A program made the position numbers and the translations under genes. Source: an uncultured Pelagibacteraceae bacterium (GTDB taxonomy: Bacteria; Pseudomonadota; Alphaproteobacteria; Pelagibacterales; Pelagibacteraceae). From it: a stretch of DNA of 64,000 nucleotides. Shown here in pieces: positions 43,719 to 59,760 of this stretch. The stretch covers positions 1 to 64,000 of the forward strand of contig CACCIT010000002.1 in NCBI GenBank assembly GCA_902546145.1, in the 5' to 3' direction. The notes under the pieces are model-generated. The model was not told the origin of the DNA and searched no databases. It was given only the letters and a program-made list of their open reading frames with translations. How positions within the stretch are numbered: position 1 is the stretch's first letter; each line of letters starts with the position of its first letter.

Positions 43719-44481
43719 TTTTTTTCAAAAAGAAAATAATTAATCCAATTATCAAAAAGATAAAACTTATTAACTGACCCATAGTTAAATTGAATATTAG
43801 GTGTCCCAATTGATCATCTGGAACTCTAAAAAATTCAACAATAAATCTAAAGATTGAATAGAAAATTAAAAATAATCCAGAAATCAATCCAGTTTTTTCA
43901 AAATTTTCTCTATTTCTAAAATAAAGTAAAATTAAAAATAAAATTAAACCTTCTAATAATGCCTCATAAATTTGTGAGGGATGTCGTGGTTGATTATCTA
44001 TTTGTATGAAAGTAACTGCCCAAGGTAAATTAGTTATAGTTCCATAAAGTTCAGAATTTATAAAATTTGCAATTCTTCCAAAAAATATTCCAATTGGTGC
44101 AACTAGAGCAACGACGTCTAAATATAAAAACGTATTTTGATTATTTTTTTTCGCAAATAAAGTAGTTGCGATAACAATACCAATTACTCCTCCATGAAAA
44201 GACATGCCACCTTCCCATACTTTTAAAATATCTAATAGATTATTGATATAGAATTCAAAATTATAAAATAATACATATCCAATTCTTCCACCCAAAATAA
44301 TTCCGATGATTAAGTACGTTATATAATCATCAAAGTTTTTATTTATTTCAGAATTCTTTAAGAACAGTTTTTTTGCTATTAACCATCCAAATAAAATACC
44401 AACTATATAAGCTAGCGAATACCATCTAATTTCTAAAGAAAATATTTCTATTGCAACTGGGTCAAAATTATTGATGAACAT
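43702..44481 (-). CDS. lgt: Prolipoprotein diacylglyceryl transferase
   Basis: GGRIGYVLFYN, WEGGMSFHGGVIG, GRIANFINSELYG, RHPSQIYEALLEG. Confidence 0.98.
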   Translation of the reverse strand: MFINNFDPVAIEIFSLEIRWYSLAYIVGILFGWLIAKKLFLKNSEINKNFDDYITYLIIGIILGGRIGYVLFYNFEFYINNLLDILKVWEGGMSFHGGVIGIVIATTLFAKKNNQNTFLYLDVVALVAPIGIFFGRIANFINSELYGTITNLPWAVTFIQIDNQPRHPSQIYEALLEGLILFLILLYFRNRENFEKTGLISGLFLIFYSIFRFIVEFFRVPDDQLGHLIFNLTMGQLISFIFLIIGLIIFFLKKNEQVD

Positions 44482-44513
44482 TTTAAATTATATCTATATT
44501 GTATATCTCAAAT

Positions 44514-44765
44514 ATGAAAAATTCTAAATTTATAATTGATAAATTTGCAAAACTACTAGAGCAGGGATTAATAACTTCAAAAGATTTATCATCTGAAATC
44601 TTAAATATATTTAAGTCAAAGAGAGATGAATTTGTTTTTAAAATGAAACTTACTAGCAAGGATGAATTTGAGATTCTTTCAAAGAGAGTAGAAAATTTAG
44701 AAAATAAAATTTCAAAATTAGAAACAAAAAAAAAGAAGAAAACTAGACCGGCAAAAAGATCTTAA
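44514..44765 (+). CDS. UbiK/BMFP-type accessory factor
   Basis: Short protein ending in coiled coil EFEILSKRVENLENKISKLETKKKKK; start taken at the second ATG. Confidence 0.7.
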   Translation: MKNSKFIIDKFAKLLEQGLITSKDLSSEILNIFKSKRDEFVFKMKLTSKDEFEILSKRVENLENKISKLETKKKKKTRPAKRS

Positions 44766-46071
44766 CTCTTAGCCCATTAAATTTTGATTTTTCCAGCATA
44801 ATGTTACCACCATGGGATTTGATAATATCAGAAGCAATTGACAGTCCTAGACCAACACTAGATTTTGAATCATTTCTCCCTTTGTCCATCTTATAAAAAG
44901 GTTTAAATACGTTTTCATGTTCTTTTTTAGGTATCCCTGGACCGTCATCATCGATAATTATAAATAGGTTTGTATTTTTTTTGGTTAGGCTTATTTCAAC
45001 TTTGTTTGCATATTTTAATCCGTTATCAATCAAGTTATTTAAAGATCTATTGATAAGGTTCTTTCTGCCATTAATGTAAATTCTAGGAATTAAATTATGA
45101 GAAATGTTTTTATTATTATATTTTTTTATAATTTCCTCTATTAGTTCTGAAAGATTAAACATTTCGTCTTTTTCAACATATGACGAGCTTGTAAATTGTA
45201 GGTATTCATTAAGCATTTTTTCCATTTCGTTGATATCATCTGTTAACTTATCAACTGCATCTTTATCTTTAAGAAAAGCTAATTGTAGCTTCATTCTTGT
45301 TAAAGGAGTTCTTAAATCATGACTAATGCCTGATAACATTTCAGTTCTCTGATTAAGATGTCTTTCAATTCTCTTTCTCATTTTGTCAAATTCATGACCT
45401 GCTTGACGTATCTCAAGTGCTCCTGAGGGTTTAAATTCTTCTATGTCTTCTCCTTTTCCAAATCTCTCAGCAGCGCGAGCTAAATTTGTAATTGGTCTCG
45501 TTTGGTTTTTTAAAAATATTAGTGAAATAATAACCATTATAATTGCAGGAACTGTAATCCATAGTGCAAATATTCTTGCAGAGGTACTAGTGACTCGATC
45601 TTTTGGAACTAAAAATTTAAAATATCCATCTTCATACTTTATTCTTAAATCAACTAGTTCTTTATAGTTTGTAGTATTAAACCAGAAGATCTCTGGAGAA
45701 AATTTAGATTTCAATTCTCTTCTTAAAGTTCGATCAATTGGACTAAACCATCTTTCTTTATTTTGATCACTTAATTTTTCATCAACTACTAATTCAATAT
45801 TTAAATCTAGAAATAATGAAAATAAATTTGTCACTTCTTGTTTATCATTTTCCTCATTTTGATAAGCTTCTATAAAAGCACTAATTTCATTTACCAGAGT
45901 TCTGGTCATACCTTTATTAGTTTTAATCCACAAACTATCAAAGAAAACAATGGTGATTATCAATTGGATAGTAATTACAGGGACCGCAACAATTAAGAGT
46001 GCTCTATAAAATAATCTTTTTGGTAAAACTTTTTTAAAAAAATTACTCAATCCAGAGAACATATCCTGCAC
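44743..46071 (-). CDS. Sensor histidine kinase, EnvZ-like
   Basis: HAMP region, H-box GISHDLRTPLTRMKLQLAF, DDGPGIPKKE, GLGLSIASDIIKSHGG. Confidence 0.95.
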   Translation of the reverse strand: MQDMFSGLSNFFKKVLPKRLFYRALLIVAVPVITIQLIITIVFFDSLWIKTNKGMTRTLVNEISAFIEAYQNEENDKQEVTNLFSLFLDLNIELVVDEKLSDQNKERWFSPIDRTLRRELKSKFSPEIFWFNTTNYKELVDLRIKYEDGYFKFLVPKDRVTSTSARIFALWITVPAIIMVIISLIFLKNQTRPITNLARAAERFGKGEDIEEFKPSGALEIRQAGHEFDKMRKRIERHLNQRTEMLSGISHDLRTPLTRMKLQLAFLKDKDAVDKLTDDINEMEKMLNEYLQFTSSSYVEKDEMFNLSELIEEIIKKYNNKNISHNLIPRIYINGRKNLINRSLNNLIDNGLKYANKVEISLTKKNTNLFIIIDDDGPGIPKKEHENVFKPFYKMDKGRNDSKSSVGLGLSIASDIIKSHGGNIMLEKSKFNGLRVKIFLPV

Positions 46072-46720
46072 CTCTAATTGTTTGCAAAAACTTAGGACTT
46101 TTTTGGTCTATTTCAATTTTTTTTCTCAATCTAGTAATAATAACATCAATGGATCTTTCTTTATCAAGATTAATCAATTTTCCTATGTCTTCTCTCGAAA
46201 ATGTTTTTCCAGGACTATTAATCATTTTTTCTAAAATTGTCTTTTCAGTATTATTAATTTTAAATTCTTTTTGATCTCTAATAATTAAAAGTTTATTTAA
46301 GTCGATTTTGACATTTTCAAATTCAATAATTCTTTTTTGCTCAGTTTTTTTTGTTTTATCTAAAATGTTTTTAATTCTTAGAATTAATTCTTTAGGTTCA
46401 AATGGTTTGGGCAAATAATCATCCGCACCTACTTCAAGACCCTCTATTCTTTCCTTGGCTTCTCCTTTTGCTGTAAGAAGTATAATTGGAGTATCTAGAT
46501 TTTTTTTATTTTCTTCTATAAATTCTAATCCATTTTTTCCAGGCATCATTATATCGAGCACAATTAGGTCAAACTTTATTATTTTTATTTTGTCAGAAGC
46601 ATCTTCAGCACTGTCAGCTGTGGTTACTAAATAATTATTTTCGTTTAAAAATTTTTTTACCAATGATCTAATTCCATCATCGTCATCAACTACTAAAATA
46701 TGAGCAAAAAAATTATCCAT
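46043..46720 (-). CDS. Response regulator, OmpR family
   Basis: ILVVDDDDGIRSLV, DLIVLDIMMPGKNG, LTAKGEAKERIEGLEVGADDYLPKPFEPKEL; winged-helix C-terminus. Confidence 0.95.
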   Translation of the reverse strand: MDNFFAHILVVDDDDGIRSLVKKFLNENNYLVTTADSAEDASDKIKIIKFDLIVLDIMMPGKNGLEFIEENKKNLDTPIILLTAKGEAKERIEGLEVGADDYLPKPFEPKELILRIKNILDKTKKTEQKRIIEFENVKIDLNKLLIIRDQKEFKINNTEKTILEKMINSPGKTFSREDIGKLINLDKERSIDVIITRLRKKIEIDQKSPKFLQTIRGAGYVLWIE

Positions 46721-47150
46721 TAATTATTTTATTTAATACATTGTCAAAATTAACAACTTCTTCTGAAGTTGAATTTAAAAGAGCAGAATAAATTCTTTTT
46801 TTTTGTAAATTAAAAATTTCTTCAAATATTTTCTTTCCTTTTTCGTTTAAAAACACATGTTTAACCCTTGTATCCTGATCATTTTTCTTAAATATGACGA
46901 TATCTAACTTTATTAAATCTTTTAAAACTCTGTTGAGGCTCTGCTTAGTTACTTTTAATTTTTTTAGAAGATCTGAAATAGAGATACCTTCATAAGATGA
47001 AATTAGGTGAATAACCTTATGGTGGGCTACCCCAATTGAATATTTATCTAAAATTTTTTTAGAGTCAGAAAATGTCTCTCTGTAACTAACAAATAATTTT
47101 TCAATTAAACCCTTAAGTTGATCGTCTTTAAGATATAAAAGTTCTTTCAT
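46713..47150 (-). CDS. MarR-family transcriptional regulator
   Basis: ISISDLLKKLKVTKQSLNRVLKDLIKLDIVIFKKNDQDTRVKHVFLNEKGKKIFEEI; start taken at MKELLYLK. Confidence 0.9.
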   Translation of the reverse strand: MKELLYLKDDQLKGLIEKLFVSYRETFSDSKKILDKYSIGVAHHKVIHLISSYEGISISDLLKKLKVTKQSLNRVLKDLIKLDIVIFKKNDQDTRVKHVFLNEKGKKIFEEIFNLQKKRIYSALLNSTSEEVVNFDNVLNKIING

Positions 47151-47222
47151 AATGGGTAAGTTATATTGACATATCAAAGATACAAAGATATTTTTCACAG
47201 ATATTTTAAAATATTTTCACTA

Positions 47223-48104
47223 ATGATACCGTACGATAAAAGATCTGGAAAAATTTGGTACAACGATGAACTTGTTGATTGGGGAGATGTAAAACTCCAT
47301 GTGTTAAGTCATGGTTTGCATTATGCGAGTTGTGTATTTGAAGGTGAAAGAGTTTATGATGGCTCTATTTTTAAATTAGAGGAACATACATCTAGATTTT
47401 TTCATTCTGCTAGAAGAATGGGATTTGAAATTCCTTATACTGAAGAGCAAATAAATACTGCTTCAAATAAAATAATTGCAACTCAGAATGTAGAAAACGG
47501 ATATGTAAGGCCAGTAGCTTGGAGAGGCACTGAAATGATGGCTATATCAGCACAACAAACAAAAATTCATGTTGCGATTGCAACTTGGGAGTGGGGATCT
47601 TACTTTGATCCAAAACTAAAAGTTGAAGGAATTAAATTAAATATTTCAAACTGGAGAAGACCAGCTCCTAATACTATACCTTGGGACACTAAAGCATCAG
47701 GTTTGTATATGATTTGCACATTATCAAAACATGAAGCTGAAAAACAAGGTTACACTGATTCTTTAATGTTGGATCACGAAGGAAATATTGCTGAAGCAAC
47801 AGGGGCCAATGTATTTTTTAAAGATAAAAATGGAGAAATTCACACACCAATTCCAGATTCATTCTTAGATGGAATTACGAGAAGAACTGTAATTGGAATT
47901 GCAAAATCAAAAAATATAAAAGTACATGAAAGAAAAATTAGTCCAACAGAACTTCCTAACTTTGTAGGATGCTTTTTAACAGGAACTGCTGCTGAAGTTA
48001 CACCTGTATCTTGTATTGCAGAAAATCAATTCAAAGTTTGTGATACCATCATCGATCTTAATGAAAGCTATCAAGCGCTGGTGAGAAAGAAAAAAGCAGC
48101 TTAA
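47223..48104 (+). CDS. ilvE: Branched-chain amino acid aminotransferase
   Basis: HGLHYASCVFEGERVYDG, GTAAEVTPV; start taken at MIPYDKRSG. Confidence 0.96.
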   Translation: MIPYDKRSGKIWYNDELVDWGDVKLHVLSHGLHYASCVFEGERVYDGSIFKLEEHTSRFFHSARRMGFEIPYTEEQINTASNKIIATQNVENGYVRPVAWRGTEMMAISAQQTKIHVAIATWEWGSYFDPKLKVEGIKLNISNWRRPAPNTIPWDTKASGLYMICTLSKHEAEKQGYTDSLMLDHEGNIAEATGANVFFKDKNGEIHTPIPDSFLDGITRRTVIGIAKSKNIKVHERKISPTELPNFVGCFLTGTAAEVTPVSCIAENQFKVCDTIIDLNESYQALVRKKKAA

Positions 48105-48685
48105 TTTTTGTTATCTTCTGATATTGCGTGATCAATACCCTTTCGCAAATAATCATAACCTGTAAATAAAGTAAGCGCAGCTGACAACCATAAAAGAATA
48201 ATCCCAATAGTTTGAGCATTATAATTTTCAAAGTTGATTATTTTGTTTCCAGTATCTCCTGAAAGCAGAAGACCAATAGCAACCATTTGTAAAACTGTTT
48301 TGAGTTTAGCAAGATTTGAAACTGGAAGTTTAATCTGACCTTTTGCTAAAAATTCCCGTAATCCAGAAATTAAAATTTCTCTAGTTAAAATTATTATAGC
48401 TGCAATAACCTCATAATTTCTGATTGTTCCATCCATCACCAGTAAAATTAGAGCTGTAGCGACTATAATTTTATCTGCAATTGGATCTAATAGTTCCCCC
48501 AATTTAGACTCTTGTCCTAACATTCTAGCTAACATGCCATCTAAAAAATCTGTAAATGAGGCAATTATAAATAAAATTAAAGCAGTTAAATCACCATAAA
48601 AACCTGGAAGATAAAATGCTAAAACAAAGAAGGGTACAATTATTATTCTCCCTATTGTCAGAATATTTGGAATTTTTTTTATCAT
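48101..48685 (-). CDS. pgsA: CDP-diacylglycerol-glycerol-3-phosphate 3-phosphatidyltransferase
   Basis: SFTDFLDGMLARMLGQESKLGELLDPIADKIIV. Confidence 0.97.
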   Translation of the reverse strand: MIKKIPNILTIGRIIIVPFFVLAFYLPGFYGDLTALILFIIASFTDFLDGMLARMLGQESKLGELLDPIADKIIVATALILLVMDGTIRNYEVIAAIIILTREILISGLREFLAKGQIKLPVSNLAKLKTVLQMVAIGLLLSGDTGNKIINFENYNAQTIGIILLWLSAALTLFTGYDYLRKGIDHAISEDNKN

Positions 48686-48687
48686 AA

Positions 48688-50553
<1,866 letters not shown>

Positions 50554-50931
50554 CAGATGAACATTGCTTAAGAATTTCTAATTTCTCAATTTTCAACATT
50601 ATTTTAGCAATTCTTTGATCTTTGAATAATTCATCAAATACAGCTTCAGCTAATGTTTCAAGAAAGTTGTAATGTTTTTTTTTAACGAGTTTTGTGATCA
50701 ATTTTACAATTGTTCCATAATTAACAATCGATTTTATATCTTTATCACTTGATGGCTTTTTATCCTCGTAATCAATTTCTAGGCTAAATTTAACCTTTTG
50801 AGGCTTTTTCTTTTCAAAGTCATAATAGCCAAGTTTTAAATTTAAAATTAGTTCATTAATTAGAATTTTTTTTTCGTAATTAAAAAGACTTTTGTTTTTA
50901 TTTATTCTTACAATCTTAAAATTGCTTCTTT

Positions 50932-51665
50932 TCATTCTTTGCCCATTATATCTGGTGTTTGCCAGTTTAAATTCTGCCCACTATCTATTGCTAAAACTTG
51001 TCCTGTAATAGATATATTTTTTATAAAAAAGTCAACAGCATTACATATTTGCTCAACATCTACTTGTCTTTTCAGAGGAGTTGCTAGGTATTGTTTTCTA
51101 AAATGTTTTTCAGATTGTCTTTGATTTTTAATAGTTGGCCCAGGTGCAATGCCGTTTACTCTAATTTTTGGAGCTAAACTCATAGCACTAGTTTTAGTCA
51201 AAGTATAAAGTCCAGTTTTACTAATAGTATAGGAAAAAAAATATGGAGTTAGTTTGAAAACTCTTTGATCAATAATATTAATTATATTGTTATTTGTTCC
51301 TTTAACATTTTTTGCAAATTCTTTTGATAATAATGCAGGTGTTCTTAAATTTGTTCTTAAATGTTGCCCCCAACTATCTGTTGTAAAATTTTCTAATTTA
51401 TCATTTTCAAATAAAGAAGCGTTATTAATTAGACAATCAAAATATTTAAGTTTTGATTTTGCATATTTTACAATTTTATTTACATCATTTTCTTTACTTA
51501 AATCACCTTTAACCAAGTAAACTTTGGTGCCATTATTTGATAGTTCTTTTTTTAACTTCTCAGCTTTTGATTTTGATTTATTAAAATGAATTAAAATTTC
51601 TTTTTTAGGACCAGATAATTTTTTTGTAATTGCAGCACCTATTCTAGTTGCCCCACCTGTAATAA

Positions 51666-51684
<19 letters not shown>
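50932..51684 (-). CDS. Short-chain dehydrogenase, pteridine reductase/FolM-like
   Basis: [59 protein letters not shown]; adjacent to folB. Confidence 0.9.
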
Positions 51685-55064
<3,380 letters not shown>

Positions 55065-55067
55065 GAA

Positions 55068-55721
55068 GTGAAAACAGCATTACTATTTGGTGCAACTGGA
55101 TTAGTTGGAGGTCATATTCTCAATCAACTTATTCAGAATGATGATTATTCTAAAATTAAAATATTTGTCCGTTCTTCAATTCAAATAAACAACTCAAAAA
55201 TTGAAGTAATTCAAACTGATTTTATTAATTTAGAAAAGCATAAAGAACAGATTGTGGGAGATGAATGTTATTTTTGTATTGGGACAACAAAAAAGAATTC
55301 TCCTGATAAAAATGAATATCAAAGAATTGAATTAGATATCCCAAAACAAGTGGCTCAAATTGCAAAATCTAACGATATTAAATCATATTTTTTTGTATCT
55401 TCAGGATATGCAAATTCTAAAAGTTCAGGAGATTATTTAAAATATAAAGGCCTAGTAGAAGAAGAGATCTTGAGTTTAGGTTTTTCTAAAATAGGAATTA
55501 TGAGACCCTCATTTATATTGGGTAACAGAAAAGAATTTAGATTGGGTGAGAAAATAGGAATAATAATTTTTAAGCTTCTTAACCCTTTATTTGTTGGACC
55601 ATTAAAGAAAATGAGATCAATTCATTCAAAAACAATTGCAAAAGCTATGATTAAACTTGCAAATAATAATATTGATCAAAAAATTTTTGAATCAGATCAA
55701 ATTTCAGATTTAGTAAAATAA
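55068..55721 (+). CDS. NAD(P)-binding Rossmann protein (HTATIP2-like)
   Basis: LLFGATGLVGGHILNQLI, FVSSGYANSKSSGDYLKYKGLVEEEI. Confidence 0.88.
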   Translation: MKTALLFGATGLVGGHILNQLIQNDDYSKIKIFVRSSIQINNSKIEVIQTDFINLEKHKEQIVGDECYFCIGTTKKNSPDKNEYQRIELDIPKQVAQIAKSNDIKSYFFVSSGYANSKSSGDYLKYKGLVEEEILSLGFSKIGIMRPSFILGNRKEFRLGEKIGIIIFKLLNPLFVGPLKKMRSIHSKTIAKAMIKLANNNIDQKIFESDQISDLVK

Positions 55722-55724
55722 ACT

Positions 55725-56747
55725 TTATACCATACCTAATCTAACTACAGATTTTCCTGCATCAATCAAAGCACCACTTGCTGGTTTAAACTCAAAACCA
55801 ATTAATTCTTCAGCATATTTTGTCTCTGGTTTCATCTCTAGTTCAAGATCAGGTATCATAGTTTTTGCACTCGAATCCAACATGCTAATAAACTTAACCA
55901 TAAAATTTGGTAAAGTTTTTTTAGGTAGTTTTTTTGCATACTCTGGTAATGCTTCAGCTAAAATTTTTGATGTTTCAAGTAGTGTTTTAACTTCTTTACC
56001 AATAATTAATCTTCTGCCACCAACTTTTGAGTTTCCTAAGCAAGCAACATGAGATTTTGCAACATCTTTAATATCGGATATTAATATTCCCCATTTAGGA
56101 GTTGCTGGAAATTTTCCTTTTAAAAATTGTTTTACATATTCAATCGAGGTTCCACCTTTGGTATCCAAAGCATCTCCAAATACACCACCAGGATTTATAC
56201 AGGTTAGTTTATTTTTAATTCCGTTACTTTCCATTAATTCCCAGGCTGCTTTTTCAGCAACTGTTTTGGATAGAAAATAATCATTAACTCCTTCAACCCA
56301 ATTTTCATCAGTCCAATCATTTTCACTAAATGAATAAGGATTTGATCTATTTGGCTTTCTAAACATTGCTGCTATCGAAGATGTAACTACAAATTGTTCT
56401 GCATTTGCTTTAATACCAGCGTTTAAAACTCTTAAAGTTCCATCTTTTGCAACTGGTATTAAATTTTCTCTATTTTTTGAAACCTTCATTGGAAAAGGGG
56501 AGGCTATATGCATAATATACCTGCATCCCTTTGCAGCTTCTTCCCAACCTTCATCACTTAAAAGATCAAGTTTAATAAAGGATAACTTATCTATCGAAGC
56601 ATGTTTGCTAATCGTTTCTTTCGTTTGAGAGATTACATCGTCACTTCTAACAGTACCCAAAACCTCATAACCTGAATTTAATAATTCTATTGCAGTATGT
56701 TTAGCAATCCATCCACTTATTCCAGTTAATAATACCTTATCTGCCAT
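55725..56747 (-). CDS. NAD-dependent epimerase/dihydroflavonol reductase-like extended SDR
   Basis: LLTGISGWIAKHTAIELLNSGYEVLGTVRS, YFLSKTVAEKAAWEL, NPGGVFGDAL. Confidence 0.9.
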   Translation of the reverse strand: MADKVLLTGISGWIAKHTAIELLNSGYEVLGTVRSDDVISQTKETISKHASIDKLSFIKLDLLSDEGWEEAAKGCRYIMHIASPFPMKVSKNRENLIPVAKDGTLRVLNAGIKANAEQFVVTSSIAAMFRKPNRSNPYSFSENDWTDENWVEGVNDYFLSKTVAEKAAWELMESNGIKNKLTCINPGGVFGDALDTKGGTSIEYVKQFLKGKFPATPKWGILISDIKDVAKSHVACLGNSKVGGRRLIIGKEVKTLLETSKILAEALPEYAKKLPKKTLPNFMVKFISMLDSSAKTMIPDLELEMKPETKYAEELIGFEFKPASGALIDAGKSVVRLGMV

Positions 56748-56787
56748 TATATTTACCTTTCTATTTCTTATTAGTTTTAATCTCGAA

Positions 56788-57732
56788 TTAGTGAGATAGG
56801 AATTTTTCAGCTTCTAATGCTGCCATACAACCCATTCCTGCTGCTGTAACTGCTTGTCGAAAAGTTTTATCTTTAACATCACCTGCAGCATAAACTCCAG
56901 GAATGTTTGTTTCAGTAGAATCTGGTTTAGTAATCAGGTAACCTTCTTTATCCATTTCTAATTGATCTTTGAAAAGCTGAGTAGCTGGATCATGACCAAT
57001 AGCAATAAATAATCCATCTAATTTTATTTCTTCTGTTTTTTCAGTTTTTAAGTTTTTAATTTTTATACCCTTAACATTTTTGGGTTCACTATCACCCAAA
57101 ACATCTTCAACTACAGAGTCCCAAACAATTTCAATTTTTTTATTTTCCATTAATTTCTTTTGAAGCATCTTTTCAGCTCTCAAACTATCTCGTCTATGAA
57201 TTAATTTTACTTTTGATGCGAATTTTGTAAGAAACATAGCTTCTTCTACCGCAGCATTACCACCACCAACTACCGCAACTTCTTTGTCTTTAAAAAAGAA
57301 ACCATCACATGTAGCACATGCTGAAACACCAAACCCTCTAAATTCTTGTTCAGACTTTATATTTAGCCATCTTGCTTGTGCACCTGTTGAAATAATTATG
57401 CTATCCGCGGTATATTTTTGTCCACTATCACCCACAGCTTCAAATGGTGTAGATTTTAAATTTACTGAGCCGATATGATCTTCAATCATTTCTGTTCCAA
57501 CAGCTTTTGCTTGATCTCTCATTTGATCCATTAACCACGGTCCTTGAATTACTTCTGCAAATCCTGGAAAATTTTCTACATCAGTTGTTGTTGTTAACTG
57601 TCCACCTGGTTGAGCGCCGTGAACAAGAATAGGATTTAACATTGCTCGTGCAGCATAAACAGCTGCTGTGTATCCGGCAGGACCAGATCCAATTATTAAC
57701 ACTTTTGTGTGTTTAGTTGGATTTTGACTCAT
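56788..57732 (-). CDS. trxB: Thioredoxin-disulfide reductase
   Basis: LIIGSGPAGYTAAVYAARA, CATCDGFFFKDK, AAGDVKDKTFRQAVTAAGMGC. Confidence 0.98.
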   Translation of the reverse strand: MSQNPTKHTKVLIIGSGPAGYTAAVYAARAMLNPILVHGAQPGGQLTTTTDVENFPGFAEVIQGPWLMDQMRDQAKAVGTEMIEDHIGSVNLKSTPFEAVGDSGQKYTADSIIISTGAQARWLNIKSEQEFRGFGVSACATCDGFFFKDKEVAVVGGGNAAVEEAMFLTKFASKVKLIHRRDSLRAEKMLQKKLMENKKIEIVWDSVVEDVLGDSEPKNVKGIKIKNLKTEKTEEIKLDGLFIAIGHDPATQLFKDQLEMDKEGYLITKPDSTETNIPGVYAAGDVKDKTFRQAVTAAGMGCMAALEAEKFLSH

Positions 57733-57753
57733 ATGAAAGCTATATAGTGATAA

Positions 57754-58698
57754 ATGTCTAAATTAAAAGGTTTATTATTAACTCAAGGTATGCATGGAAT
57801 GATTAGTCAAGTCGAGGGACTTGCAAAAGCGCTTGATATTGATTTTACACACCACAAGGTTGAACTAAAAAATATTTGGAAATTAGTTCCACCTAAATTT
57901 ACTCCAATTTCTCAAAACGTTTATAAAAAAGTTAATGATATAGATTTTGATATAATAATCTCATGTGGAAGAAAGAGCGTAATTCCATCTATTCACTTAA
58001 AAAGTATTTCTAAAAAAAAGGTTTTTAATATTCATATCCAAGATCCAAAAATAGACTTTAAATATTTTGATTTTGTTGTTGCACCTGAACATGATGGAAT
58101 AAATGGCGAAAATGTTATTAATACAAAAGGAGCAATTCATTATCTTTCAGAGAAAGAAATTGAAGAAAATAAAGATTATTTAAAGTCCCTTATCAAACAA
58201 GATGAAAGAAAAGTTTGGTGCTTAATTATGGGTGGGCCAACTAAATACTATGATTATTCAACTAAAAATATGAAACATATTTTCTCAATGTTTTATAAAT
58301 TAATGAAAAAACATGATTTTCAATTAGTAGTAATCCCATCAATGAGAACCCCAATAAATACAATTCATTATGCTAAAGAGTTTTTTGGAGAAAATCATAC
58401 AGTGATTATGAATGTAGATAAAAAGGCATATTTATCTGCATTAGCTTTATCTGAAAATATCATTGTTACATGTGACTCTAGCTCTATGATCTCAGAAGCT
58501 GCTTTGACAGGGAAACCAATTTATGTTGCTAATATTTTACCAAAAAAGAATGACAAAAGATTCCAAAGATTTAGAAATTTATTTAGAGAACTAAATATCA
58601 CTAGAAACTTAGGTGAAGAAATAGAAAATTGGAACTATGAAAAGCTAGATGAAACGAATAGAGTAGCAAAAATAATAAAAGAAAAAATTCAATCTTGA
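57754..58698 (+). CDS. ELM1/DUF1022 family protein
   Basis: LLLTQGMHGMISQVEGLAKAL, IISCGRKSVIPSIHLK, VTCDSSSMISEAALTGKPIYV. Confidence 0.88.
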   Translation: MSKLKGLLLTQGMHGMISQVEGLAKALDIDFTHHKVELKNIWKLVPPKFTPISQNVYKKVNDIDFDIIISCGRKSVIPSIHLKSISKKKVFNIHIQDPKIDFKYFDFVVAPEHDGINGENVINTKGAIHYLSEKEIEENKDYLKSLIKQDERKVWCLIMGGPTKYYDYSTKNMKHIFSMFYKLMKKHDFQLVVIPSMRTPINTIHYAKEFFGENHTVIMNVDKKAYLSALALSENIIVTCDSSSMISEAALTGKPIYVANILPKKNDKRFQRFRNLFRELNITRNLGEEIENWNYEKLDETNRVAKIIKEKIQS

Positions 58699-59363
58699 TG
58701 TCATTTTTAAATTCTATAAAAAATAATTCAAAAAAATATGAAACACCATTTGATCATTGGGAATATAGCAATGCTTTATCAGAAGCAGCAATTGAAGAGA
58801 TTGTTAAAGCAGATATTCCAGATTTAAGTCAGCATAATTTAAATTATGATGGAACTAGAGCAATAGATGGTGGTGCCGCTGAGTTTAGAGAAGGTATTTC
58901 GTCTGGTGGTAAAGCAATTAAATTTAGATGTTTTGTAACTAAAGAAAATAGTTCACAATTTCCAAGTCTTGTAAAATTTATTAATGAGCTACAATCAAAA
59001 GAAACACACGAAACAATATCTAAAATGATCAATAAGGATTTATCTAATTCATATGTTAGAGTTGAAGTAATTTGTGATAGGGAAGGATTTTGGCTCAAAC
59101 CGCACTGTGATATTAAAGAAAAATTAATGTCAGGATTGATTTTTGTTAATAAAACAAACGAGTCTGAGGATCTTGGTACAGATTTTTATAATGAAAAATT
59201 AGAGAAAATTAAAACACTGCCATACAGAAATAATTATGGATATCTTTTTACTAGTGGCCCAAACACCTGGCATGGAATGGAGAAAAAGAGCATTCTTAAA
59301 GAAAGACGGTGTTTACAAGTAAACTATGTGACTTTCGAAACTGATTGGAAAGTAAATAATTAA
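58695..59363 (+). CDS. 2OG-Fe(II) oxygenase
   Basis: HxD-type WLKPHCDIKEKLMSGLIFVNK and distal TWHGMEKKSILKERRCLQVNYV (H...R). Confidence 0.8.
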   Translation: MMSFLNSIKNNSKKYETPFDHWEYSNALSEAAIEEIVKADIPDLSQHNLNYDGTRAIDGGAAEFREGISSGGKAIKFRCFVTKENSSQFPSLVKFINELQSKETHETISKMINKDLSNSYVRVEVICDREGFWLKPHCDIKEKLMSGLIFVNKTNESEDLGTDFYNEKLEKIKTLPYRNNYGYLFTSGPNTWHGMEKKSILKERRCLQVNYVTFETDWKVNN

Positions 59364-59698
59364 AATTTCTTTAAAGAAATTAGACCAGATTTTGGATCAA
59401 TAATTTTCTCATTTAAAGTTGCAACTTTACCAACTGCAAAACCAGCATCTTCAATTACTTTTTTAAAGTCATCCTCTGAAAAATTAGGAGTATTTTCAAA
59501 GTTTATAAACGCAACTCCTTCAGGCCATGATACTTCAACATTACCTTCACCTGTTGCAGCTTTAAGTTCTTTCTCAACTTTTGCTTGGCAAGCCATACAA
59601 ACCATTCCATCAACAACACCTATCATTGCAACTTCAGCTTTAGCAAAATTTTGCATTAATGAAGTTATAAATAAAATAGTAATAAATAATTTTTTCAT
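59360..59698 (-). CDS. Secreted heavy-metal-associated (HMA/MerP-like) domain protein
   Basis: Signal peptide plus VVDGMVCMACQAKVEKELKA and C-terminal FKKVIEDAGFAV. Confidence 0.88.
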   Translation of the reverse strand: MKKLFITILFITSLMQNFAKAEVAMIGVVDGMVCMACQAKVEKELKAATGEGNVEVSWPEGVAFINFENTPNFSEDDFKKVIEDAGFAVGKVATLNEKIIDPKSGLISLKKF

Positions 59699-59739
59699 AA
59701 TAGCTGATTATAGTATTCATAAAAAAATTACCTTTTAAA

Positions 59740-59760
59740 GACCCCCATTTTGGGGCTTAT
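59740..59760 (+). promoter_or_regulatory. GC-rich palindromic element, copy 1 (upstream of pilin)
   Basis: GACCCCCATTTTGGGGCTTAT; core CCCCA-TTT-TGGGG at 59743-59755. Confidence 0.55.
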
